Positions 9,873 to 20,863 of a stretch of DNA of 64,000 bases are shown here, one piece after another. The position numbers and the translations under genes were made by a program. Origin of the DNA: Rhipidocladum racemiflorum (lineage: Eukaryota > Streptophyta > Magnoliopsida > Poales > Poaceae); the NCBI GenBank assembly GCA_036346355.1, contig JAYEVF010000047.1, positions 248,001 to 312,000 on the forward strand, given 5' to 3'. The notes under the pieces were generated by a model. That model saw only the letters and a list, made by a program, of their open reading frames with translations, did not search any database and had not been told where the DNA came from. Within the stretch, counting starts at the first letter, position 1. The number at the start of each line of letters is the position of its first letter.

Positions 9873-11709
9873 AGTACCATTTGTCGTGTAGGTTTCGCAC
9901 CGACACGGATGAGCCCAAATGGCTTGCTAAAATGAGCTAGGCAGACATGAAGTCCATTCTGGTTGATTGACACTCAGCTTCATCTTATGCGTCGTTTTCT
10001 TCTTAAAATCCTTGCACCATACAGTACTCGTCGCGGAGAAATGTTTCACACGACTCGTAAAGATTCAAAACGCATGCCGAAATGTGCTTGGGCATATATG
10101 AAGTTCATTCGGCATGTTTGGAACAGTGTTTTGTTTTTTGCACCGTTCTAGTACGCGTGTAGTTTACATTACCATTAGGGACCCATTGTGCATGAATGTT
10201 TCGCTTCGAGCCGGTCGTACTCGAAATGCTTGCTGAAACGGGCTGGGGCGCATATGAATCCCATTCGGGGAGTTTGACACCGAAGTTTCGCTTTCGTGCA
10301 TCGCTTTCGTTCGGACGCAGCTTGCAGTACCCTTGTGACCCGTCATGGGGATGTTTCGCACTCACTCGGACGTATTCAAAATGAGTGCAGAATTGTGCTG
10401 AAACGCCGCAGTTTAACATCGTAAGTTAATTCTGGGTGCTTGGCACTCAGTTTCGCTTCGTGCATCGCCGATTTTTTCAGCTTAGGAACTCGTCGTTGTG
10501 GAATATTTCACGGCGACTCGGACGGATTCGAAATGCATGCCTAAATGAGTTACAACACATATGAATTGCATTCGGTGTGTTTGGCACCCGGCTTCATTTC
10601 GTTCACCATTTTCGTTTCGTGCCGCAATGCTTCATTTTGGTGTGCTAGGTTGCAGCGTGTAAGGTGCTTGCCATAATGTACCATTTCGTGCATCATTTTC
10701 GGCGTGCGTGGTGTTTGCCACAATGTGTCATTTCGTGCATCATTTTCGTTTTCGAATGGCTTCCGCTGCAGTGCCCGTTGGGACGCGTCGTGGAGGAATG
10801 TTTCAGACCTACTCGAATGGATTCGATACAAATGATGAAAAGCACTAGCAAACATCGTAAGTTCTTTCGGGGTGTTTTGCACTCGGTTCTGTTTCGTGCA
10901 TCGGTTTCGTTTGTAATCAGCTTTTATTACCCGTGGGAACCCGTCGTGGTGGAACATTTGACACCGACTCGGACATATTCAAAATGCATGCCGAAATGAG
11001 TGGGAGCACATATGAATTCCACTCGATGTGTTTGGCACTCAGTTTCATCTCGTGCAACGTTTTCGAACGGGCGCCGCTTGTTGTATTCGTTCGTGCTCAT
11101 CGCGGAGAAATGTTTCACAACAACTCGGGCGGACTCGAAATGCATGCCGGAATGTGCTTGGGCAAATATGAAGTTCGTTCGGCACGATTGGAACGGTTTC
11201 GCTTTCGTGCACCGCTTTGGTACGCTGCGTGTAGTTTACAGTACCATTAGGGACCCATCGTGCATGAATATTTCGCATCGACTCGGACGTACTCGAAATG
11301 CTTGTCGAAATGGGATAGGGCATATATGAAGTCCATTCGGGGAGTTTGACACCAATTTTCCTTTCGTGCATCGTTTCCGTCCGGACGCAGCTTGCAGAAC
11401 ACCTTGCGACCCGTCAGCGAGCCATGTTTCCACACTCACTGGACGTATTCGAAACGAATGAAGAACTGTAGCAGCAATGCATGGAAAGTCCACTCGCGCA
11501 GTTTGGCCTACATTTTCCTTCCGTGCATCGTTTTGATACGCACGCAGCTTGCAGTACCCGTTGGCACCTATCGCGGAGAAATGATTTGCACCGACCCGGA
11601 TGCAACAGAAATGCATGCCGAAATGAGCTTAGGCGCACACATGAACGCTATTCGGGGTGTCTGCCGCAAGCTTTCTTTTCGTACTCGTTCTGGTACGAAC
11701 GTGACTTGT
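9873..11709 (+). repeat. HOR copy 1 (1837 bp)
   Basis: It runs from the marker AGTACCATTTGTCG at the CRM boundary to the next marker. It is complete, and its left edge coincides with the truncated gag. Confidence 0.9.
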
Positions 11710-13551
11710 AGTACCATTTGTCGTATAGGTTTCGCACCGACACGGATGAGCCCAAATGGCTTGCTAAAATGAGCTAGGCAGACATGAAGTCCATTCTGGT
11801 TGATTGACACTCAGCTTCATCTTATGCGTCGTTTTCTTCTGAAAATCCTTGCACCATACAGTACTCGTCGCGGAGGAATGTTTCACACGACTCGTAAAGA
11901 TTCAAAACGCATGCCGAAATGTGCTTGGGCATATATGAAGTTCATTCGGCATGTTTGGAACAGTGTTTTGTTTTTTGCACCGTTCTAGTACGCGTGTAGT
12001 CTACATTACCATTAGGGACCCATTGTGCACGAATGTTTCGCTTCGAGCCGGTCGTACTCGAAATGCTTGCTGAAACGGGCTGGGGCGCATATGAATCCCA
12101 TTCGGGGAGTTTGACACCGAGTTTCGTTTCGTGCATCGTTTTCGTTCGGACGCAGCTTGCAGTACCCCTTGTGACCCGTCATGGGGATGTTTCGCACTCA
12201 CTGGGACGTATTCAAAATGAGTGCAGAATTGTGCTGAAACACGCAGTTTAACATCGTAAGTTAATTCTGGGTGCTTGGCACTCAGTTTCGTTTCGTGCAT
12301 CGCTTTCGATTTTTTCAGCTTTGGAACTCGTCGTTGTGGAATATTTCACGGCGACTCGGACGGATTCGAAATGCATGCCTAAATGAGTTACAACACATAT
12401 GAATTGCATTTGGTGTGTTTGGCACCCGGCTTCATTTCGTTCACCGTTTTCGTTTCGTGCCGCAATCCTTCATTTTGGCGTGCTAGGTTGCAGCGTGTAA
12501 GGTGCTTGCCATAATGTACCATTTCGTGCATCATTTTCGGCGTGCGTGGTGTTTGCCACAATGTGTCATTTCGTGCATCATTTTCGCTGAATGGCTTCCG
12601 CTGCAGTGCCCGCTGGGACGCTGGCCGTGGAGGAATGTTTCAGACCTACTCGAATGGATTCGATACAAATGATGAAAAGCACTAGCAAACATCGTAAGTT
12701 CTTTCGGGGTGTTTTGCACTCAGTTCTGTTTCGTGCATCGGTTTCGTTTGTAATCAGCTTTTATTACCCGTGGGAACCCGTCGTGGTGGAACATTTGACA
12801 CCGACTCGGACATTTTCAAAATGCATGCCGAAATGAGTGGGAGCACATATGAATTCCACTCGATGTGTTTGGCACTCAGTTTCATCTCGTGCAACGTTTT
12901 CGAACGGGCGCCGCTTGTTGTATTCGTTCGTGCTCATCGCGGAGAAATGTTTCACAACAACTCGGACGGACTCGAAATGCATGCCGGAATGTGCTTGGGC
13001 AAATATGAAGTTCGTTCGGCATGATTGGAACGAAGTTTCGTTTCGTGCACCGTTTTGGTACGCGTGTAGTTTACAGTACCATTAGGGACCCATCGTCATC
13101 GTGCATGAATATTTCGCATCGACTAGGACGTACTCGAAATGCTTGTCGAAATGGGATAGGGCATATATGAAGTCCATTCGGGGAGTTTGACACCAATTTT
13201 CCTTTCGTGCATCGTTTCCGTCCGGACGCAGCTTGCAGAACACCTTGCGACCCGTCGCGGAGCCATGTTTCCACACTCACTCGGACGTATTCGAAACGAA
13301 TGAAGAACTGTAGCAGCAATGCATGGAAAGTCCACTCGCGCAGTTTGGCCTACATTTTCCTTCCGTGCATCGTTTTCATACGCACGCAGCTTGCAGTACC
13401 CGTTGGCACCTATCGCGGAGAAATGTTTTGCACCGACCCGGATGCAACAGAAATGCATGCCGAAATGAGCTTAGGCGCACACATGAACGCTATTCGGGGT
13501 GTCTGCTGCAAGCTTTCTTTTCGTACTCGTTCTGGTACGAACGTGACTTGT
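11710..13551 (+). repeat. HOR copy 2 (1842 bp)
   Basis: Complete copy from marker to marker; used here as the reference for monomer positions. It includes a small ATCGTC duplication near 13093. Confidence 0.9.
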
Positions 13552-15384
13552 AGTACCATTTGTCGTGTAGGTTTCGCACCGACACGGATGAGCCCAAATG
13601 GCTTGCTAAAATGAGCTAGGCAGACATGAAGTCCATTCTGGTTGATTGACACTCAGCTTCATCTTATGCGTCGTTTTCTTCTGAAAATCCTTGCACCATA
13701 CAGTACTCGTCGCGGAGAAATGTTTCACACGACTCGTAAAGATTCAAAACGCATGCCGAAATGTGCTTGGGCATATATGAAGTTCATTCGGCATGTTTGG
13801 AACAGTGTTTTATTTTTTGCACCGTTCTAGTACGCGTGTAGTTTACATTACCATTAGGGACCCATTGTGCATGAATGTTTCGCTTCGAGCCGGTCGTACT
13901 CGAAATGCTTGCTGAAACGGGCTGGGGCGCATATGAATCCCATTCGGGAGTTTGACACCGAAGTTTCGTTTCGTGCATCGCTTTCGCTCGACGCAGCTTG
14001 CAGTACCCCTTGTGACCCGTCATGGGGATGTTTCGCACTCACTGGGACGTATTTAAAATGAGTGCAGAATTGTGCTGAAACGCGCAAGCGAACATCGTAA
14101 GTTAATTCTGGGTGCTTGGCACTCAGTTTCGTTTCGTGCATTGCTTTCGATTTTTTCAGCTTAGGAACTCGTCGTTGTGGAATATTTCACGGCGACTGGA
14201 CGGATTCAAATGCATGCTTAAATGAGTTACAACACATATGAATTGCATTCGTGTGTTTGGCACCCGGCTTCATTTCGCTCACCATTTTCGCTTTCGCGGC
14301 CGCAATGCTTCATTTTGGTGTGCTAGGTTGCAGCGTGTAAGGTGCTTGCCATAATGTACCATTTCGTGCATCATTTTCGGCGTGCGTGGTGTTTGCCACA
14401 ATGTGTCATTTCGTGCATCATTTTCGTTTTCGAATGGCTTCCGCTGCAGTGCCCGTTGGGACGCTGGGCTGTGGAGGAATGTTTCAGACCTTCTCGAATG
14501 GATTCGATACAAATGATGAAAAGCACTAGCAAACATCGTAAGTTCTTTCGGGTGTTTTGCACTCGATTCTGTTTCGTGCATCGGTTTCGCTTTGTAATCA
14601 GCTTTTATTACCCGTGGGAACCCGTCGTGGTGGAACATTTGACACCGACTCGGACATTTTCAAAATGCATGCCGAAATGAGTGGGAGCACATATGAATTC
14701 CACTCGATGTGTTTGGCACTCAGTTTCATCTCGTGCAACGTTTTCGAACGGGCGCCGCTTGTTGTATTCGTCAGGCTTATCGCGGAGAAATGTTTCACAA
14801 CAACTCGGGCGGACTCAAATGCATGCCGGAATGTGCTTGGGCAAATATGAAGTTCGCTCGCACGATTGGAACGGTTTCGCTTTCGCGGCACCGCTTTCGG
14901 TACGCGTGTAGTTTACAGTACCATTAGGGACCCATCGTGCATGAATATTTCGCATCGACTCGGACGTACTCGAAATGCTTGTCGAAATGGGATAGGGCAT
15001 ATATGAAGTCCATTCGGGGAGTTTGACACCAATTTTCCTTTCGTGCATCGTTTCCGTCCGGACGCAGCTTGCAGAACACCTTGCGATTCGTCATGAGCCA
15101 TGTTTCCACACTCACTCGGACGTATTCGAAACGAATGAAGAACTGTAGCAGCAATGCATGGAAAGTCCACTCGCGCAGTTTGGCCTACATTTTCCTTCCG
15201 TGCATCGTTTTGATACGCACGCAGCTTGCAGTACACGTTGGCACCTATCGCGGAGAAATGTTTTGCACCGACCCGGTTGCAACAGAAATGCATGCCGAAA
15301 TGAGCTTAGGCGCACACATGAACGCTTATTCGGGTGTCTGCCGCAGCTTTCTTTCGTACTCGTGCTGGTACGAATGTGACTTGT
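13552..15384 (+). repeat. HOR copy 3 (1833 bp), rich in CG-adjacent indels
   Basis: Complete copy. Compared with copy 2 it has many one- or two-base changes at CG sites, for example ACTGGACGG for ACTCGGACGG near 14196 and TTTCGCGGCACC for TTTCGTGCACC near 14883. Confidence 0.9.
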
Positions 15385-17215
15385 AGTACCATTTGTCGTG
15401 TAGGTTTCGCACCGACACGGATGAGCCCAAATGGCTTGCTAAAATGAGCTAGGCAGACATGAAGTCCATTCTGGTTGATTGACACTCAGCTTCATCTTAT
15501 GCGTCGTTTTCTTGTGAAAATCCTAGCACCATACAGTACTCGTCGCGGAGGAATGTTTCACACGACTCGTAAAGATTCAAAACGCATGCCGAAATGTGCT
15601 TGGGCATATATGAAGTTCATTCGGCATGTTTGGAACAGTGTTTTTTTTTGCACCGTTCTAGTACGCGTGTAGTTTACATTACCATTAGGGACCCATTGTG
15701 CATAAATGTTTCGCTTTGAGCCGGTCGTACTCGAAATGCTTGCTGAAACGGGCTGGGGCGCATATGAATCCCATTCGGGGAGTTTGACACCGAGTTTCGT
15801 TTCGTGCATCGTTTTCGTTCGGACGCAGCTTGCAGTACCCCTTGTGACCCGTCATGGGGATGTTTCGCACTCACTGGGACGTATTCAAAATGAGTGCAGA
15901 ATTGTGCTGAAACGCCGCGTTTAACATCGTAAGTTAATTCTGGGTGCTTGGCACTCAGTTTCGTTTCGTGCATCGCTTTCGATTTTTTCAGCTTAGGAAC
16001 TCGTCGTTGTGGAATATTTCACGGCGACTCGGACGGATTCGAAATGCATGCCTAAATGAGTTACAACACATATGAATTGCATTCGGTGTTTGGCACCGGC
16101 TTCATTTCGCTCACCGCTTTCGCTGCGTACGCAATCCTTCATTTTGGCGTGCTAGGTTGCAGCGTGGAAGGTGCTTGCCATAATGTACCATTTCGCATCA
16201 TTTTCGTGTCGCGTGGTGTTTGCCACAATGTGTCATTTCGTGCATCATTTTCGTTTTCGAATGGCTTCCGATGCAGTGCCCGTCGGGACGCGTCGTGGAG
16301 GAATGTTTCAGACCTACTCGAATGGATTCGATACAAATGATGAAAAGCACTAGCAAACATCGTAAGTTCTTTCGGGGTGTTTTGCACTCGGTTCTGTTTC
16401 GTGCATCGGTTTCGTTTGTAATCAGCTATTATTACCCGTGGGAACCCGTCGTGGTGGAACATTTGACACCGACTCGGACATTTTCAAAATGCATGCCGAA
16501 ATGAGTGGGAGCACATATGAATTCCACTCGATGTGTTTGGCACTAAGTTTCATCTCGTGCAACGTTTTCGAACGGGCGCCGCTTGTTGTATTCGTTCGTG
16601 CTCATCGCGGAGAAATGTTTCACAACAACTCGGACGGACTCGAAATGCATGCCGGAATGTGCTTGGGCAAATATGAAGTTCGTTCAGCACGATTGGAACG
16701 AAGTTTCGTTTCGCGGCACCGCTTTGGCACGCAGCGTGTAGTTTACAGTACCATTAGGGACCCATCGTGCATGAATATTTCGCATCGACTCGGACGTACT
16801 CCAAATGCTTGTCGAAATGGGATAGGGCATATATGAAGTCCATTCGGGGAGTTTGACACCAATTTTCCTTTCGTGCATCGTTTCCGTCCGGACGCAGCTT
16901 GCAGAACACCTTGCGACCCGTCACGGATTCATGTTTCCACACTCACTCGGACGTATTCGAAACGAATGAAGAACTGTAGCAGCAATGCATGGAAAGTCCA
17001 CTCGCGCAGTTTGGCCTACATTTTCCTTCCGTGCATCGTTTTGATACGCACGCAGCTTGCAGTACCCGTTGGCACCTATCGCGGAGAAATGTTTTGCACC
17101 GACCCGGATGCAACAGAAATGCATGCCGAAATGAGCTTAGGCGCACACATGAACGCTTATTCGGGTGTCGGCCGCAGCTTTCTTTTCGCACTGCTCTGGT
17201 ACGAACGTGACTTGT
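15385..17215 (+). repeat. HOR copy 4 (1831 bp)
   Basis: Complete copy with local CG-adjacent changes near 16100-16200 and 16705-16735. Confidence 0.9.
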
Positions 17216-18091
17216 AGTACCATTTGTCGTGTAGGTTTCGCACCGACACGGATGAGCCCAAATGGCTTGCTAAAATGAGCTAGGCAGACATGAAGTCCAT
17301 TCTGGTTGATTGACACTCAGCTTCATCTTATGCGTCGTTTTCTTCTGAAAATCCTTGCACCATAAGTACTCGTCGCGGAGGAATGTTTCACACGACTCGT
17401 AAAGATTCAAAACGCATGCCGAAATGTGCTTGGGCATATATGAAGTTCATTCGGCATGTTTGGAACAGTGTTTTGTTTTTTGCACCGTTCTAGTACGCGT
17501 GTAGTTTACATTACCATTAGGGACCCATTGTGCATGAATGTTTCGCTTCGAGCCGGTCGTACTCGAAATGCTTGCTGAAACGGGCTGGGGCGCATATGAA
17601 TCCCATTCGGGGAGTTTGACAACGAGTTTCGTTTCGTGCATCATTTTCGTTCGGACGCAGCTTGCAGTACCCCTTGTGACCCGTCGCGGGGGGATGTTTC
17701 GCACTCACTGGGACGTATTCAAAATGAGTGCAGAATTGTGCTGAAACACGCAAGCGAACATCGTAAGTTAATTCTGGGTGCTTGGCACTCAGTTTCATTT
17801 CGTGCATCGCTTTCGATTTTTTCAGCTTTGGAACTCGTCGTTGTGGAATATTTCACGGCGACTCGGACGGATTAAAAATGCAGTTTGGCCTACATTTTCC
17901 TTCCGTGCATCGTTTTCATACGCACGCAGCTTGCAGTACCCGTTGGCACCTATCGCGGATAAATGTTTTGCACCGACCCGGATGCAACAGAAATGCATGC
18001 CGAAATGAGCTTAGGCGCACACATGAACGCTATTCGGGGTGTCTGCCGCAAGCTTTCTTTTCGTACTCGTTCTGGTACGAACGTGACTTGT
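17216..18091 (+). repeat. HOR copy 5, internally deleted (876 bp)
   Basis: The copy follows the normal order to about 17879 and then jumps to the CAGTTTGGCCTACATTTTCC monomer. About 960 bp, or six monomers, are missing. The join is at about 17880. Confidence 0.9.
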
Positions 18092-19928
18092 AGTACCATT
18101 TGTCGTGTAGGTTTCGCACCGACACGGATGAGCCCAAATGGCTTGCTAAAATGAGCTAGGCAGACATGAAGTCCATTCTGGTTGATTGACACTCAGCTTC
18201 ATCTTATGCGTCGTTTTCTTGTGAAAATCCTTGCACCATACAGTACTCGAGGAGGAATGTTTAACACGACTCGTAAAGATTCAATACGCATTCCGAAATG
18301 TGCTTGGGCATATATGAAGTTCATTCGGCATGTTTGGAACAGTGTTTTGTTTTTTGCACCGTTCTAGTACGCGTGTAGTTTACATTACCATTAGGGACCC
18401 ATTGTGCACGAATGTTTCGCTTCGAGCCGGTCGTACTCGAAATGCTTGCTGAAACGGGCTGGGGCGCATATGAATCCCATTCGGGGAGTTTGACACCGAG
18501 TTTCGCTTTCGTGCATCGTTTTCGCTCGGACGCAGCTTGCAGTACTTCTTGTGACCCGTCATGGGGGATGTTTCGCACTCACTGGGACGTATTCAAAATG
18601 AGTGCAGAATTGTGCTGAAACGCCGCGTTTAACATCGTAAGTTAATTCTGGGTGCTTGGCACTCAGTTTCGTTTCGTGCATCGCTTTCGATTTTTTCAGC
18701 TTTGGAACTCGTCGTTGTGGAATATTTCACGGCGACTCGGACGGATTCGAAATGCATGCCTAAATGAGTTACAACACATATGAATTGCATTCGGTGTGTT
18801 TGGCACCCGGCTTCATTTCGTTCACCGTTTTCGTTTCGTGCCGCAATCCTTCATTTTGGCGTGCTAGGTTGCAGCGTGTAAGGTGCTTGCCATAATGTAC
18901 CATTTCGTGCATCATTTTCGGCGTGCGTGGTGTTTGCCACAATGTGTCATTTCGTGCATCATTTTCGTTTTCGAATGGCTTCCGCTGCAGTGCCCGTTGG
19001 GACGCGTCGTGGAGGAATGTTTCAGACCTACTCGAATGGATTCGATACAAATGATGAAAAGCACTAGCAAACATCGTAAGTTCTTTCGGGGTGTTTTGCA
19101 CTCAATTCTGTTTCGTGCATCGGTTTCGTTTGTAATCAGCTTTTATTACCCGTGGGAACCCGTCGTGGTGGAACATTTGACACCGACTCGGACATTTTCA
19201 AAATGCATGCCAAAATGAGTGGGAGCACATATGAATTCCACTCGATGTGTTTGGCACTCAGTTTCATCTCGTGCAACGTTTTCGAACGGGCGCCGCTTGT
19301 TGTATTCGTTCGTGCTCATCGCGGAGAAATGTTTCACAACAACTCGGACGGACTCGAAATGCATGCCGGAATGTGCTTGGGCAAATAAGAAGTTCGCTCG
19401 CATGATTGGAACGGTTTCGCTTTAGTGCACCGCTTTTGGCACGCCGTAGTTTACAGTACCATTAGGGACCCATCGTGCATGAATATTTCGCGATCGACTC
19501 GGACGCACTCGAAATGCTTGTCGAAATGGGATAGGGCATATATGAAGTCCATTCGGGAGTTTGACACCAATTTTCCTTTCGCGGCATCAAGCTTCCGTCC
19601 GGACGCAGCTTGCAGAACATCTTGCGACCCGTCAGCGGAGGCATGTTTCCACACTCACTCGGACGTATTCAAACGAATGAAGAACTGTAGCAGCAATGCA
19701 TGGAAAGTCCACTCGCGTAGTTTGGCCTACATTTTCCTTCCGTGCATCGCTTTGATACGCGACGCAGCTTGCAGTACCCGCTGGCACCTATCGCGGAGAA
19801 ATGTTTTGCACCGACCGGATGCAACAAAAATGCATGCCGAAATGAGCTTAGGCGCACACATGAACGCTTATTCGGGTGTCTGCCGCAGCTTTCTTTTTCA
19901 GACTCGTTCTGGTACGAACGTGACTTGT
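18092..19928 (+). repeat. HOR copy 6 (1837 bp)
   Basis: Complete copy; its last third (19400-19930) is rich in CG-adjacent indels. Confidence 0.9.
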
Positions 19929-20863
19929 AGTACCAATTGTCGTGGTAGGTTTCGCACCGACACGGATGAGCCCAAATGGCTTGCTAAAATGAGCTAGGCA
20001 GACATGAAGTCCATTCTGGTTGATTGACACTCAGCTTCATCTTATGCGTCGCTTTCTTCTGAAAATCCTTGCACCATAAGTACTGTCATGAGGAATGTTT
20101 CACACGACTCAGAAGATTCAATACGCATGCCGAAATGTGCTTGGGCACATATGAAGTTCATTCGGCATGTTTGGAACAGTGTTTTGTTTTTTGCACCGTT
20201 CTAGTACGCGTGTAGTTTACATTACCATTAGGGACCCAGTGTGCATGAATGTTTCGCCGAGCCGGTCGTATCGAAATGCTTGCTGAAACGGGCTGGGGCG
20301 CATATGAATCCCATTCGGGAGTTTGACACCGAAGTTTCGTTTCGTGCATCATTTTCGCTCGGACGCAGCTTGCAGTACCCCTTGTGACCCGTCATGGGGA
20401 TGTTTCGCACTCACTGGGACGTATTCAAAATGAGTGCAGAATTGTGCTGAAACGCCGCAGTTTAACATCGTAGTTAATTCTGGGTGCTTGGCACTCAGTT
20501 TCGCTTTCGTGCATCGCTTTGATTTTTCAGCTTTGGAACTCGTCGTTGTGGAATATTTCACGGCGACTGGACGGATTCAAATGCATGCCTAAATGAGTTA
20601 CAACACATATGAATTGCATTCGGTGTGTTTGGCACCCGGCTTCATTTCGCTCACCGCTTTCGCTTTCGTGTCGCAATGTTTCATTTTGGCGTGCATAGGT
20701 TGCAGCGCAGAGGTGCTTGCCATAATGTTCCATTTCGTGCATCATTTTCGGCGTGCGTGGTGTTTGCCACAATGTGTCATTTCGCGGCATCATTTTCGCT
20801 GAATGGCTTCCGCTGCAGTGCCCGTTGGGACGCGTCGTGGAGGAATGTTTCAGACCTACTCGA
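19929..20863 (+). repeat. HOR copy 7, partial, ends at the inversion
   Basis: It follows the HOR order for about 935 bp and stops at CAGACCTACTCGAA, where the array continues in the opposite orientation. Confidence 0.9.

Larger units (their letters stand above)
9873..20863 (+). repeat. Satellite array, forward orientation, higher-order organisation
   Basis: About 11 kb of tandem satellite. Monomers average 153 bp and share a TTCGTGCATCGTTTTCG-like box and an ACTCGGACG...GAAATGCATGCC-like box. Neighbouring monomers differ strongly, but the series repeats almost identically every 1.83-1.84 kb, which defines a 12-monomer HOR. In the copy 11710-13551 the first box recurs near 11812, 11965, 12118, 12283, 12428, 12517/12566 (a 49-bp internal duplication), 12720, 12877, 13034, 13195, 13352 and 13510. 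Many open frames of 60-146 codons occur on both strands only because of the repeat. Monomer length suits a grass centromeric satellite; sequence identity to a named family was not established. Confidence 0.95.
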
